A stretch of DNA of 64,000 bases, from NCBI RefSeq assembly GCF_000735585.1, contig NZ_JNNO01000045.1, positions 40,001 through 104,000 on the forward strand, written 5' to 3'. The position numbers and the translations under genes were made by a program. Under the pieces are notes generated by a model. The model made no database searches, was not told where the DNA came from, and worked only from the letters and a program-made list of their open reading frames with translations. Source of the stretch: Devosia sp. LC5. GTDB lineage: Bacteria > Pseudomonadota > Alphaproteobacteria > Rhizobiales > Devosiaceae. Shown piece by piece: positions 10,395 to 19,299 of this stretch (its first letter is position 1; every line of letters starts with the position of its first letter).

Positions 10395-11021
10395 ATGACA
10401 AAGCTACCGGTCGCGAAGACCGAGCCGCCAGCTTTGCGTGGCCGCCCTCGCCAGTTCGACAGCGATGCGGCGTTGGTTGCAGCGATGCGGGTGTTCTGGC
10501 GGCACGGTTATGCCGGCGCGAGCATCGGCACGCTGGTTGCAGCAATGGGGGTCAGCCGCGCAACGCTATATGCGTCCTTTGGCGACAAAGAGGATCTGTT
10601 CCGGAAGGTCATGGACCTCTACGAACGCGAGAAAACCGCCTATATGCTTGAGGCGCTGGACCAGCCGACTGGCCGAGGCGTGGCCGAGCATCTGCTGCTC
10701 GGCACGATCGCGCTCCAGACCAATTCCGCAGACCCGAAAGGAAGCATGGGCATCATTCACTCGCTCAGCCATGCGCCTGGCGACGAAAGCATCAGGGATT
10801 TCGTCATGCAGCGCGGTCTCTACTGGCGTGACGCGCTTATCGCTCGTGTCGAGCAGGCCGCCCGCGATGGCGATTTCCCGTCGGCATACCCGCCACGCGG
10901 CTTGGCGCTGACTCTCAAGGCCGCCACTGACGGTCTGTTGGTTGCCGCCGCCAACAGGGCAAGCGAGACCGAGCTCCGGGATATCGCGACCACATTCTTG
11001 GCTATGTGGCCAGGACGGTAG
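10395..11021 (+). CDS. TetR/AcrR family transcriptional regulator
   Basis: A 208-residue repressor. The helix-turn-helix is in residues 20-65 (DAALVAAMRVFWRHGYAGASIGTLVAAMGVSRATLYASFGDKEDLFRKVM), an unmistakable TetR_N domain. The ligand domain (DPKGSMGIIHSLSHAPGDESIRDFV) resembles that of regulators of short reductase/dehydrogenase genes. It is preceded by GAGAGGAACGG as ribosome-binding site. Likely controls itself and the divergent SnoaL-like gene through the repeats at 10298-10338. Confidence 0.9.
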   Translation: MTKLPVAKTEPPALRGRPRQFDSDAALVAAMRVFWRHGYAGASIGTLVAAMGVSRATLYASFGDKEDLFRKVMDLYEREKTAYMLEALDQPTGRGVAEHLLLGTIALQTNSADPKGSMGIIHSLSHAPGDESIRDFVMQRGLYWRDALIARVEQAARDGDFPSAYPPRGLALTLKAATDGLLVAAANRASETELRDIATTFLAMWPGR

Positions 11022-11424
11022 GGTAGCAAAAACGGCGACTCGTATTCATTTTGTTCATCCAGGGCGGGGCGCCATTTCTCTTTTGGTCGGCAAGGGAGCC
11101 CGCTACGCGTTCCCCGTTGCATCCCTTCGGCCAACCGGCGCTCACAATTTCCCCGTTCCCACCCAGCCGATGCAACTAGGCTGACGCTTGGTTGCATCGG
11201 CTTATAGTTGCCCCCGGTGGCCCGGAGGTTGCTGGGGCAAGCAACCTCGTAGTGGATCGCGCATTGAGCGAGATATTTGTGCATCAACCCATCCGCCCGA
11301 ATGTCACGTCGCCAAGTTGCTCAAGTGTTGCCTTGGTGCGCGAAAGCGTTTGACGCCCTCGAAAGCGAAATCTGACGGTAGGACTCCACTGCGCAGTAGT
11401 GGCCTACGATCTGGTCGCTTCGCG
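11022..11424. other. Stretch without a recognisable gene
   Basis: About 400 bases between two convergent TetR genes. No frame shows family motifs; a short IR-like run (GTTGCATCGG around 11190) is not convincing as a terminator. Confidence 0.4.
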
Positions 11425-12081
11425 TCACCTGCCCAGTTCGGCGTAGAAGCCAGAAAGAAAGACCCTGACCGCAAGGTCGATCCGGTCACGGTCGACCTTT
11501 GGCGATGTGTCCGACCCTGGCGGCCCTGGGATGAGTTCGTGCATTTGCAGAAGAGCCGCAAAGCGTTGGGCGCCGGTGGCCATGTTCAGGAACAGAGCTG
11601 CCATTGCCAGAGCCCAGTCCAGCGAACGCTCCTTCACTCCCGGATGCTTCGCGGCGACCACCATCAGCAGGTAGTCCGCGACGATACGTTCGGTGCGCTC
11701 AATGACGTCACGATGCAGAAGTTGAGCGAGATCCGGAAAGCGCTTCGCTTCACCCATCGCGATGCGTTGCAGGCGAACGGCGCGCTCCCAGGTGGTGGAG
11801 AGATCGACAAATCGGGCCGCGAACGCTTCAAGTTCTGCGGCGGGATCGTCCGTTGCGCCGAACGGCGGAAGCTGGCTGTGGAAAAATTCGACCGCGCTCG
11901 CGATGGCGGCGCGGAACAGTTGCTCCTTGCTACCGAAGTGGGCGTAGACCGTCCGCTTGGTGGTGCCGGCGCGCGCCGCGATCTCGTCCATGGACGTGTT
12001 GTCGTATCCCCCGTCGATAAAGGTCGGGATCGCCGCGCTTAACACGGCTTCGGGCAGGGACAGGCCAGTTAAGCTCTTCAT
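11425..12081 (-). CDS. TetR/AcrR family regulator (AefR-like C-terminal domain)
   Basis: A 218-residue repressor with TetR_N helix-turn-helix at residues 8-55 (IPTFIDGGYDNTSMDEIAARAGTTKRTVYAHFGSKEQLFRAAI) and an AefR-like all-helical ligand domain (TTWERAVRLQRIAMGEAKRFPDLAQLLHRDV). It is divergent from the Tat-SDR gene at 12491. A near-perfect 25-bp palindrome lies 62 bases upstream of its start, overlapping a TTGACA box; a sister palindrome stands before the methyltransferase gene at 33137, so this protein probably represses at least two promoters in the cargo block. Confidence 0.9.
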   Translation of the reverse strand: MKSLTGLSLPEAVLSAAIPTFIDGGYDNTSMDEIAARAGTTKRTVYAHFGSKEQLFRAAIASAVEFFHSQLPPFGATDDPAAELEAFAARFVDLSTTWERAVRLQRIAMGEAKRFPDLAQLLHRDVIERTERIVADYLLMVVAAKHPGVKERSLDWALAMAALFLNMATGAQRFAALLQMHELIPGPPGSDTSPKVDRDRIDLAVRVFLSGFYAELGR

Positions 12082-12142
12082 TCAGAATCCTCAATTTCCA
12101 ACATAGATATGCCCCAATGCGCGCGATATTGACACCTCAACA

Positions 12143-12167
12143 GGTATACTCTACGGTAGAGGATACC
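12143..12167. promoter_or_regulatory. TetR-type operator palindrome (copy 1)
   Basis: Two 12-base arms around a central G (left arm GGTATACTCTAC, right arm GTAGAGGATACC) with a single mismatch. A TTGACA box at 12129-12134 reads toward the SDR gene and its -10 region would fall in the palindrome. The rest of 12082-12490 holds no gene. Confidence 0.7.
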
Positions 12168-12490
12168 ATCTAGCGAGAGAGGTAATTTGTCAATGGATCG
12201 CCAGCGAACGTCACAGCCGCGGCCAGCAAGTCCCTGTCTCGGGCGCTACGTGGAGCGGGCTCGCTCGATCCGGAAAATGGCTGTGATTTCGCTCGATGTG
12301 GCGCCGGTGGCGAACATTCCGATGGCCTCGGATGCCGCGTTTTGATTGCCCCGGCCGTAGGCGTCCGGACCTGCCTTGCCATGCTGGCGGCAGAGCCGCG
12401 CCGCGCCGTCTCGCGCCGACGGCAGTCATCGCCCAACGCGGCTGCGCGCCAACAAGTCTTCCGTCAATTTTAGCAATGGAAACCTATCCC

Positions 12491-13351
12491 ATGTCCGATA
12501 CGCACGAAGCCCCCGACAACTCCCGCCGCTCGTTCCTGGCCCTTACGGCTGCCGCTCCGGCGGCTCTAGCCCTCGGGGGCGCGGCCTCGGCCCAGACCTT
12601 GGAAGCTGGGCCGGATACGCTGCCCGGCGCTGGCCGGGCGGCCGTCGTCACCGGCTCCTCGCGCGGCATCGGGGCGGCGACGGCCAAGCGCCTGGCACGG
12701 GACGGCTACGCCGTCACGGTCAACTGCTTGACCAGTACGGATCTTGCCGCTGCTGTCGTGCGCGATATCGAGGCCGCCGGCGGCCGCGCCATCTGGCTTC
12801 AGGCCGACGTCGCCGATCCCGCGGCGGTTAAGGCCTTGTTCGACGCCAATGACGAGGCGTTCGGCGGGGTGGATGTCGTAATCAGCAATGCCGGGATCAT
12901 GAATGTCGCGCCCTTCGCCCAGTTCGAGGACGCGGCCTTCGACCGGATGATCGCCACCAACATCAAAGGCAGCTTCAACGTGCTGCGCGAGGCAGCCCGC
13001 CGCACGCGCGACGGAGGCCGGATCGTCACCCTGGCGTCCACCTCGATCAAGGCCAAGCGCGCCACCCACGGCGGCTACGCCGCCACCAAGGCGGCCCAGG
13101 AAATCTATGCCGGCGTCCTGTCGAAGGAACTCGCGGGTCGGCGCATCTCGGTCAACGCGCTAGCCCCTGGACCGACCAACACGCGACTGCTCGACGTGCC
13201 GCCGCCGCTGCGTGCCCAGGCGGCGCAGATGACGCCCTATGGCCGCATCGGTGAACCGGAGGATATCGCCAACTCCATTGCTGCCCTCTGCGCCGGCGAC
13301 GGCGAATGGATTAACGGGCAGCTCGTCTTCGCCAACGGCGGCTTCCTCTGA
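12491..13351 (+). CDS. Short-chain dehydrogenase/reductase with twin-arginine signal peptide
   Basis: A 286-residue classical SDR preceded by a Tat-type leader: SRRSFLAL, a hydrophobic run and an AxA cleavage site near AASAQT at residue 37. The Rossmann motif TGSSRGIG follows at about residue 55, the structural motif is SNAG instead of the usual NNAG, and the catalytic Ser and YxxxK are present (LASTSIK, YAATK). The C-terminus (GEWINGQLVFANGGF) is that of 3-oxoacyl-ACP-reductase-like SDRs. The start at 12491 is preceded by GGAAACC. Exporting a NAD(P)H enzyme would require folding with cofactor before transport. Two broken relatives with the same leader lie at 31735 and 32604. Confidence 0.88.
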   Translation: MSDTHEAPDNSRRSFLALTAAAPAALALGGAASAQTLEAGPDTLPGAGRAAVVTGSSRGIGAATAKRLARDGYAVTVNCLTSTDLAAAVVRDIEAAGGRAIWLQADVADPAAVKALFDANDEAFGGVDVVISNAGIMNVAPFAQFEDAAFDRMIATNIKGSFNVLREAARRTRDGGRIVTLASTSIKAKRATHGGYAATKAAQEIYAGVLSKELAGRRISVNALAPGPTNTRLLDVPPPLRAQAAQMTPYGRIGEPEDIANSIAALCAGDGEWINGQLVFANGGFL

Positions 13352-13456
13352 GGATCACCTACTGGGGCACTTCGACAGGCGGCCCCGCCATCGACGGCGG
13401 CCGGGCAGCCATCGCAAGTCGGGCATTGCCGCCTCCGCCTCGTCTGGAGAAACCGA

Positions 13457-14365
13457 ATGAATCGCATGACCATCGCGAGCGTAGCCTTGTGGTGCGCCGT
13501 CGGCGCCCACCTGCTGCTCATCCTATCCACCACGCTGTTCGGTCTGCGGTTGCCGGCTCCCGGATTGCCCATAGTGGTCCTGCTGGTCGTCACGACGATC
13601 CATGCCTTGCGCCGATACAGTCTGACGACCTTCCTTGTATTCGCGGTGATCGCCTTCGTGGTGAGCAACGGCTACGAGAACCTCAGCATCCTCACCGGCT
13701 TCCCCTTCGGGAACTATTACTACACGGATGTGCTGGGGCCGAAGCTTTTCCTCGTGCCCGTGTTGATCGCACCGGCCTACTTCGCTGCGGGCTATTTCGC
13801 CTGGTCGATCGCGCACATTCTGCTTGGTCTGTTCGGGCCAGACCCGCGTGGCCGGGACGTGGTCTTCGTCCCGGTGATCGCCAGCCTGGTCATGGTCATG
13901 TGGGACATGGTCATGGACCCGATCAACGCGACCATCGGTCGGACCTGGGTCTGGGAGGACGGCGGCAGCTATTTCGGCGTGCCCGTCTCCAACTATCTGG
14001 GCTGGCTGCTGTGCGTCTACACGATCTTCCAGCTCTTCGCCTTCTACCTCGCGTGGCGGAGCCGGGGAGCGACCGCCCAACAGGACAGCCAGCCCGTCTT
14101 CGGCCGGAGCTATTGGTATCAGGCGATCATACCCTTCTTCACCATCAGCCTGGCTCTGATCCTGCGCGTGTTCGCCGACGGCGGCCGCGTCGTGGCCGAC
14201 CCGACCGGCTATGCGTGGAGCACGACGCATATCTACGAGAGCATGACCCTCGTGGCGATCTTCACCATGTGGTTCGTCTGTCTGCTCAGCGCTTTGCTTG
14301 TGGCGCGCGCGCAGGAGGTCGAACCACCCCAGGCCATCGGTCTTCGGCCGTCGTCGTCCGGGTGA
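13457..14365 (+). CDS. Carotenoid biosynthesis protein (CruF / DUF422-like hydratase)
   Basis: A 302-residue membrane protein with about eight hydrophobic segments. It shows the CruF/DUF422 signature: an acidic NGYENLSILTGFPFGNYYY motif after the third helix, WDMVMDPINA in the middle, and GSYFGVPVSNYLGWL later. CruF-type enzymes hydrate the end of acyclic carotenoids. There is no other carotenoid gene in the window, so its role here is unclear; it may add water to, or otherwise modify, a membrane-borne isoprenoid. It lies 105 bases behind the Tat-SDR on the same strand. Confidence 0.8.
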   Translation: MNRMTIASVALWCAVGAHLLLILSTTLFGLRLPAPGLPIVVLLVVTTIHALRRYSLTTFLVFAVIAFVVSNGYENLSILTGFPFGNYYYTDVLGPKLFLVPVLIAPAYFAAGYFAWSIAHILLGLFGPDPRGRDVVFVPVIASLVMVMWDMVMDPINATIGRTWVWEDGGSYFGVPVSNYLGWLLCVYTIFQLFAFYLAWRSRGATAQQDSQPVFGRSYWYQAIIPFFTISLALILRVFADGGRVVADPTGYAWSTTHIYESMTLVAIFTMWFVCLLSALLVARAQEVEPPQAIGLRPSSSG

Positions 14366-14432
14366 GCCGTCATCGGACACTCGCTGGCGCCCGCCTTCTC
14401 AGCCCTCTCTCAACCCTGAACCGAGTCCTGAC

Positions 14433-15239
14433 ATGACCAAGACCCAACTCGCCGTCGCCAACTTCGCCGGCCTTGCCGCATTTGCCGCCGGGGCTCCAGC
14501 TGTCGCGCAGAGACAGCCTGACGAGGCGTTCCACCCGCTGATCGGCGTCGCTGGCGTCCATCGTCCCGAGTTCCGGGGATCGGACGACTACGAGGTGCAG
14601 CCCTTGCCCTTCGTGGGCTTCCAGTATCGGCGCGGCGACATGACGCTTTCGATGGAGGGGACGGAACTCGAACTCGATCTGATCGGGAGCGACCGTTTCA
14701 AGGCCGGTCCCATCGTCGGCTATCGCTGGGGTCGCGACGACGACATCGAGAACGACGTCGTCAGACTCCTGCCGACCATCGACGACACGGTGGAGGGCGG
14801 CGTCTTCGCCGAGATGACCTGGGTCGTCGGCCAGGGTCGGGTCGGCGCAGGCGTGAAGGTGCTGGCGGACCTCGGCGACGCCTATGGCGGATACAATGTG
14901 ACCGCGGACGTTTCCTGGTCCGCGCGGGCCACGGATCGGCTCAGCTACGGCGTCGGCGCGAATGTCGTCTGGGCCGACAGAAACTACATGGAGACCTATT
15001 TCGGCGTGGACGACCTTGGCGCGGCCGCGTCCGGGCTTGCGGCCTATCGGCCCGACGCCGGCATCGAGAGCGTCGGTCTCTCCGCCAACATCCGTTACCG
15101 GCTGAGCGGTCGATGGGGTGTGGCCATGTTCGCCTCCTACGACCGTCTTCTCGATCAGGCGGCCGACACGCCCATAGTCACCGAGGAAGGATCGGAGAAC
15201 CAGGCCCGGATGGGGTTCGCCGTCTACCGGGCCTTCTAG
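14433..15239 (+). CDS. MipA/OmpV family outer-membrane protein
   Basis: A 268-residue beta-barrel. Residues 1-26 are a signal peptide ending APAVAQ. The family pattern is clear: GVAGVHRPEFRGSDDYEVQPLPFVGFQYRRGD at the start and alternating short strands, ending in the aromatic signature GFAVYRAF with a terminal Phe. Members are scaffold or porin-like proteins of the outer membrane. The start at 14433 is used because the signal peptide begins there. It follows the CruF-like gene by 67 bases and is probably co-transcribed with it. Confidence 0.88.
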   Translation: MTKTQLAVANFAGLAAFAAGAPAVAQRQPDEAFHPLIGVAGVHRPEFRGSDDYEVQPLPFVGFQYRRGDMTLSMEGTELELDLIGSDRFKAGPIVGYRWGRDDDIENDVVRLLPTIDDTVEGGVFAEMTWVVGQGRVGAGVKVLADLGDAYGGYNVTADVSWSARATDRLSYGVGANVVWADRNYMETYFGVDDLGAAASGLAAYRPDAGIESVGLSANIRYRLSGRWGVAMFASYDRLLDQAADTPIVTEEGSENQARMGFAVYRAF

Positions 15240-15349
15240 GCTTTCTGCGGGTTCTATTTGCTTCCCCAGCGGTCATCGAAGCGACGCGGCTTGATCGCCG
15301 CCGGTGCCTGACTCGCGAGCCTGACTATCGCAATCAATGGAGATTCGAC

Positions 15350-16444
15350 ATGCGATCGGAACCGGACAATCAAGATGACCGACGGCCGCCACGCGCGGCT
15401 CGATCGGCTTTTTCACGGCGTTCATTCCTGCAGGTGTCCGCTGTTGGCGCCGCGGCCGGCATGGTTGGCTTCGGCGCAGGCAGATTGACAGGGGGGCCAG
15501 CGGAAATCCCCGACTGGACCTACGAGAACATTCCTGACCAGCGCGGCCGGCGCGTGATCGTCACCGGCGCCAACGGGTATCCGCAAGAGGATCGGAGCGG
15601 GCTGGGTTATCATCAGGCGCTCGGCCTGGCTCGCGCGGGCGCGGACGTGACGATCGCTTCGCGCAATCGGGAACGCGGCGAAGAAGCCGTTCGGAGAATG
15701 CGTGCCGAAGTCTCAGGCGCTACTGTGCGGTTCGAGACGCTGGACCTCGCGAACCTGGCGTCGATCAGCGCGTTCGCGGATCGTATGCGCGCGTCGGGCG
15801 ACCGTCTCGACCTGCTGATCAACAGCGCAGGCGTCATGGCGCGCCAGCATCGTGAAGTGAGCGTCGATGGCTTTGAGCGGGTTTTCGCGACCAATGCCTT
15901 GGGTCCGTTCGCGCTGACCGCCCAGTTGCTGCCGCTGCTGCGCAATGGGAACGCGCCCCGGATCGTCTGGATGGCGAGTTCGCGCGGGCATTTCGGGGAG
16001 CTGAACTTCGATGACCTTCAGCAAGAGAAGGTCTACGACTACGCCCGCGCCTACGACGACGCCAAGCTCGCGGACCTTCTGCTGGCCTTCGAATGTGATC
16101 GCCGCAGCAGAGCGGCCGGTTGGCGTATCTCCAGCATCGCCGCCCATCCCGGCGTCGCGCGCACCAATATCGTTCTGGATGGACCCGGCCTCGACAGCGC
16201 CGAAGGTTGGCGGTTCAGGTACATTCCCGTGATGTGGCAGGACCCGGCTCTGGGCGCCCTTCCGCTGCTGTACGCAGGGACGTCGCCCCACGCCGTCGGC
16301 GGCGGCTACTATGGGCCTAAGGATTTCCAAGGCTTGAGAGGTTTGCCAGGCGTTGCGACGCCTCCCCCCGCGTCTCAGGACCTGGAGACTGCCAATAGAT
16401 TGTGGGCGACTTTGGAACAACTTGGTCAGGTTTCCTTCGGCTAG
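15350..16444 (+). CDS. Short-chain dehydrogenase with twin-arginine signal peptide and altered glycine motif
   Basis: A 364-residue protochlorophyllide-reductase-like SDR. Residues 20-48 form a strong Tat leader (FSRRSFLQVSAVGAAAGMVG). The mature protein begins with WTYENIPDQRGRRVIVTG, shared with the SDR at 23529. The cofactor motif reads TGANGYPQEDRSGLGY: about six residues are inserted before the second glycines, which is unusual. The rest is regular: INSAGVM, ASSRG and a YDDAK catalytic pair. It is on the same strand as the preceding genes but 110 bases away. Confidence 0.87.
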   Translation: MRSEPDNQDDRRPPRAARSAFSRRSFLQVSAVGAAAGMVGFGAGRLTGGPAEIPDWTYENIPDQRGRRVIVTGANGYPQEDRSGLGYHQALGLARAGADVTIASRNRERGEEAVRRMRAEVSGATVRFETLDLANLASISAFADRMRASGDRLDLLINSAGVMARQHREVSVDGFERVFATNALGPFALTAQLLPLLRNGNAPRIVWMASSRGHFGELNFDDLQQEKVYDYARAYDDAKLADLLLAFECDRRSRAAGWRISSIAAHPGVARTNIVLDGPGLDSAEGWRFRYIPVMWQDPALGALPLLYAGTSPHAVGGGYYGPKDFQGLRGLPGVATPPPASQDLETANRLWATLEQLGQVSFG

Positions 16445-16593
16445 TCGCCTTCGGGAAGTTGAGGAGTTGGCCAGCATCAACCAGGAAAGCGTCGCTGGTG
16501 GGATACGTCGTTTCAGGCGCCTACTTCTTTGGCGGTCTCTTGCTCATGAACGCGATACATGGCCAAAACGAAGCTTACGATCCTCAATTGTGT

Positions 16594-17514
16594 TCAGGGA
16601 ATAAATGCCGCGTTGGCCGGACGGGATTTCTGATTACGGATGTAGTCGAGGAAAGCTCGCATGGCCGCGCTCATATGCCGCCGGTTAGGATAATACAGAT
16701 ACCAACTCGGCAGGGTCTGTTTCCATTCGCAGAGCAATTCGATAACTCTGCCGTGTTCGACGTCATCACCGACATAGTCCTCCAGCAGGTGGGCGATCCC
16801 CGATCCCGCAAGTGCGGCCTGAAGTTCTTGATGCGCCGAACTCAGTGTCAGCCGACCTTGCGGGGCGATTTCCAACTGCTCGCCGTCCTTCTCAAATTTC
16901 CACGTCACCATGGTTCCACCAGGAAAACGGCGACGAATACAGTCGTGCTGCAAGAGATCGCGCGGTGAGACGGGACGGCCGCGTTCACGAAGATAGTCAG
17001 GCGAGGCCACGATCGCATATCGCAAGGGGGGGCCAATGGGCATGGCAATCATATCCTGGGCGAGTTGGTTTCCGAAGCGCACCCCAGCATCGAACCCCTG
17101 CTCCACGATATCGATGATCGCAGCATCGCTGACGATCTCGACCTTGACGTCGGGATAGAGCTTCATGAATTCAAAAGTCAGAGGGCACAGAATGTGGTCG
17201 GCGGCCGGTCCCGGCGCGTTGATCCTCACAGTGCCGGACGGGCTCTCGCGATGCTGATTGAGGTCGTCGATCGCCGTTCTGATGTCGTGAAGAGCCGGCC
17301 TTAGCCGCTCCAGAAGCTGCTCGCCTGCTTCAGTAGGCGCGACGCTACGTGTCGTTCGATTCAGCAGCCGGATGCCCAGCGCTTCCTCGAGCACGCTGAT
17401 CGACTGGCTTATGGCGGAAGACGAGACGCCCCTGCCAAGCGCGGCGGCTCTAAAGCCACCGCAGCGCACGACGTCTTCAAATATCTCCAGGCTGTCAAGG
17501 CGCAATGGCCGCAT
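16594..17514 (-). CDS. LysR family transcriptional regulator
   Basis: A 306-residue activator/repressor. The winged helix-turn-helix is residues 1-62 (LDSLEIFEDVVRCGGFRAAALGRGVSSSAISQSISVLEEALGIRLLNRTTRSVAPTEAG) and the substrate-binding domain follows from about residue 90. The start at 17514 gives the usual short N-terminus; a longer frame exists upstream. It is divergent from the MBL-fold gene at 17689, with 174 bases between, so it is the likely regulator of the operon 17689-21159. Confidence 0.88.
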   Translation of the reverse strand: MRPLRLDSLEIFEDVVRCGGFRAAALGRGVSSSAISQSISVLEEALGIRLLNRTTRSVAPTEAGEQLLERLRPALHDIRTAIDDLNQHRESPSGTVRINAPGPAADHILCPLTFEFMKLYPDVKVEIVSDAAIIDIVEQGFDAGVRFGNQLAQDMIAMPIGPPLRYAIVASPDYLRERGRPVSPRDLLQHDCIRRRFPGGTMVTWKFEKDGEQLEIAPQGRLTLSSAHQELQAALAGSGIAHLLEDYVGDDVEHGRVIELLCEWKQTLPSWYLYYPNRRHMSAAMRAFLDYIRNQKSRPANAAFIP

Positions 17515-17688
17515 TGCGAAGCCCCGCTTAATAAGCTGATCGGTTCTGGTTAGCTTATCCGCGCAATAGATCCGTGTCATCGTTAGAAAACGTGTCGCGA
17601 CGCGGCGCCACAGACAAACACCGATTGAAGCGACGACGCCAATGTCAAAAACGGCGTCCGTGCCGAGATGCGTGGATGGGATTGAAAT

Positions 17689-18687
17689 ATGAATGTAGTT
17701 ACACTTAATCGCAGAAAGATCATGCTGACAGCTGCGTCGGTCGCGACGGGACTGCTCTTGCCGACCGGAACGGCATTTGCACAGGCGGCCCCAGCCGCAT
17801 CGGTCCCTCCTCAGGCTGGAAACGCCGGCCATTACCGCTTTCGCGTCGGCGACGACATCGCGGCGACCGTACTGAGCGACGGACTGATCGGCGGCCCTCC
17901 GCAGGTCTACGCCAGCGACGCGCCGGAGGCAGAACTGGAAGAGGTTCTGAGGCGCGCCTTCCTGCCGACCGACCGCCTGACGCTCAATCTCAACACACTC
18001 CTTATCGAGACGAATGGCAGGCGGATCCTCCTCGAAGCCGGAGCCGGGCAGACCATGGGGCCGCAAGGCGGCCGCATATTCGAGAACCTGGCCGCCATCG
18101 GCCTGCAACCCGAAGATATCGACGTCGTCGTCGTTTCGCACACGCACCCGGATCATGTCGGCAATCTTCGAACTGCGGACGGAGGCAAGGCATTTCCGCG
18201 AGCGGTCGTCTTTGCGCCTCGTGCCGATTGGGACTTCTTCATCCGCAACGATCCGGACCTGTCCTACATGCCCGTCCCGGAGGATTTCCGCCGGAACTTC
18301 GCCGCGGCGATCAAGCGGAGCGTCGAGCCCGTCACGAATGGGATAGAGTTGTATGAAGCTGGCGCGGAGATCGTCCCTGGCCTGACGACGCTTCCGGCAT
18401 TCGGCCACACCCCCGGAATGGCGAACTTCCTCGTTCAGTCCGGGGCCGATCAGCTGCTGCTGACGGCCGATCTCGCCTACCACCCGATCGTCAATGTCGA
18501 CCGGCCATGGGTGCCTGGGCCAGATCGTGACAAGGACACCGCCCTCGCTTCCCGGCGCCGCATCTTCGACATGGCGGCGGCGGATCGGCTCCTCGTCCTC
18601 GGCTTCCACTACCCATTCCCGGGCCTTGGCCGAATGCTTAAGACGGACGCCGGCTATGCCTGGGTTCCGGTCAATTGGCAGTTCTGA
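17689..18687 (+). CDS. Exported metallo-beta-lactamase-fold hydrolase
   Basis: A 332-residue MBL-fold enzyme with leader LNRRKIMLTAASVATGLLLPTGTAFAQ, Tat-like (twin Arg) with a signal-peptidase site at AFA-Q. Zinc ligands are visible: SHTHPDHVG, a later His in FGHTPGM, Asp in LLTADLAYHP and a C-terminal His in LGFHYPFPG. It belongs to the lactonase/quinolone-degradation-like MBL group by general shape, but its substrate cannot be told. It is the first gene of a tight run with the dioxygenase-like, SDR and aldo/keto reductase genes. Confidence 0.88.
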   Translation: MNVVTLNRRKIMLTAASVATGLLLPTGTAFAQAAPAASVPPQAGNAGHYRFRVGDDIAATVLSDGLIGGPPQVYASDAPEAELEEVLRRAFLPTDRLTLNLNTLLIETNGRRILLEAGAGQTMGPQGGRIFENLAAIGLQPEDIDVVVVSHTHPDHVGNLRTADGGKAFPRAVVFAPRADWDFFIRNDPDLSYMPVPEDFRRNFAAAIKRSVEPVTNGIELYEAGAEIVPGLTTLPAFGHTPGMANFLVQSGADQLLLTADLAYHPIVNVDRPWVPGPDRDKDTALASRRRIFDMAAADRLLVLGFHYPFPGLGRMLKTDAGYAWVPVNWQF

Positions 18688-18712
18688 TCCGGTGAACAAC
18701 GGAGATCCGGCA

Positions 18713-19297
18713 ATGACGACATCGAGGCGCGCACTCCTATCGGGGTTTCTGGCCATGCCGCTCGTGCCGCTGGCCGGCACGATTGCTTTCGGGCAGGAAG
18801 CGCCGGTGTTGCCGCTGACGCGCGCCTGCACGGACGGGGATGAAGCCACGCTCGCCCGAGAGGCCGGCCCGTTCTTCAAGCCGAACTCGCCTTTGAAGCA
18901 AGACCTCTATCCGGATGCGCCGCGCGCCGCGCGCATTACCGTCGCCGGCTACGTCCTCGATGGCCGCTGTCGCCCGATTCCCCAGAGCCTCGTTGATATC
19001 TGGCATGCCGATGAGAGCGGCGAGTACGATCGTCAGGACTTCCGCTTGCGGGGACATCAATTCGCCGACGAGCAAGGGCGCTGGTGGTTCAACACCGTTG
19101 TGCCGGCGCTGTACCCGGGGCGAGCGCGACACTTCCATTTCAGGGTTCAACGGCCAGGCCGAGACGTCCTGACAACGCAACTCTTCTTTCCGGACGAGCC
19201 GGGCAATGCGCGGGACCGGATCTTCGATGAGACGCTGCTCATGACGATAAACCCCGCGGGCGACGGTCAGTTCGCGCGCTTCGACTTCGTGGTCTGA
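18713..19297 (+). CDS. Intradiol ring-cleavage dioxygenase-like protein, exported
   Basis: A 194-residue member of the dioxygenase_C / intradiol fold. The leader TTSRRALLSGFLAMPLVPLAG is twin-arginine type, with the mature start near FGQEAP. Fe(III) ligands of the family are all present: Tyr in SGEYDRQ, Tyr in LYPGRARH and the two His of RHFHFRV. The motif GPFFKPNSP and DIWHADESGEYD are characteristic. The catechol-type substrate is unknown; small exported intradiol-like proteins are common but mostly uncharacterised. The start at 18713 lies 25 bases after the MBL stop. Confidence 0.85.
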   Translation: MTTSRRALLSGFLAMPLVPLAGTIAFGQEAPVLPLTRACTDGDEATLAREAGPFFKPNSPLKQDLYPDAPRAARITVAGYVLDGRCRPIPQSLVDIWHADESGEYDRQDFRLRGHQFADEQGRWWFNTVVPALYPGRARHFHFRVQRPGRDVLTTQLFFPDEPGNARDRIFDETLLMTINPAGDGQFARFDFVV

Positions 19298-19299
19298 CC

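Noticed and set aside
11185..11290. Possible structured RNA between the convergent TetR genes
   Set aside because: Only short, weak pairings; no promoter or terminator around them.
17515..18879. Extension of the LysR frame to over 700 residues
   Set aside because: The extra part is antisense to the MBL-fold gene and shows no domain.
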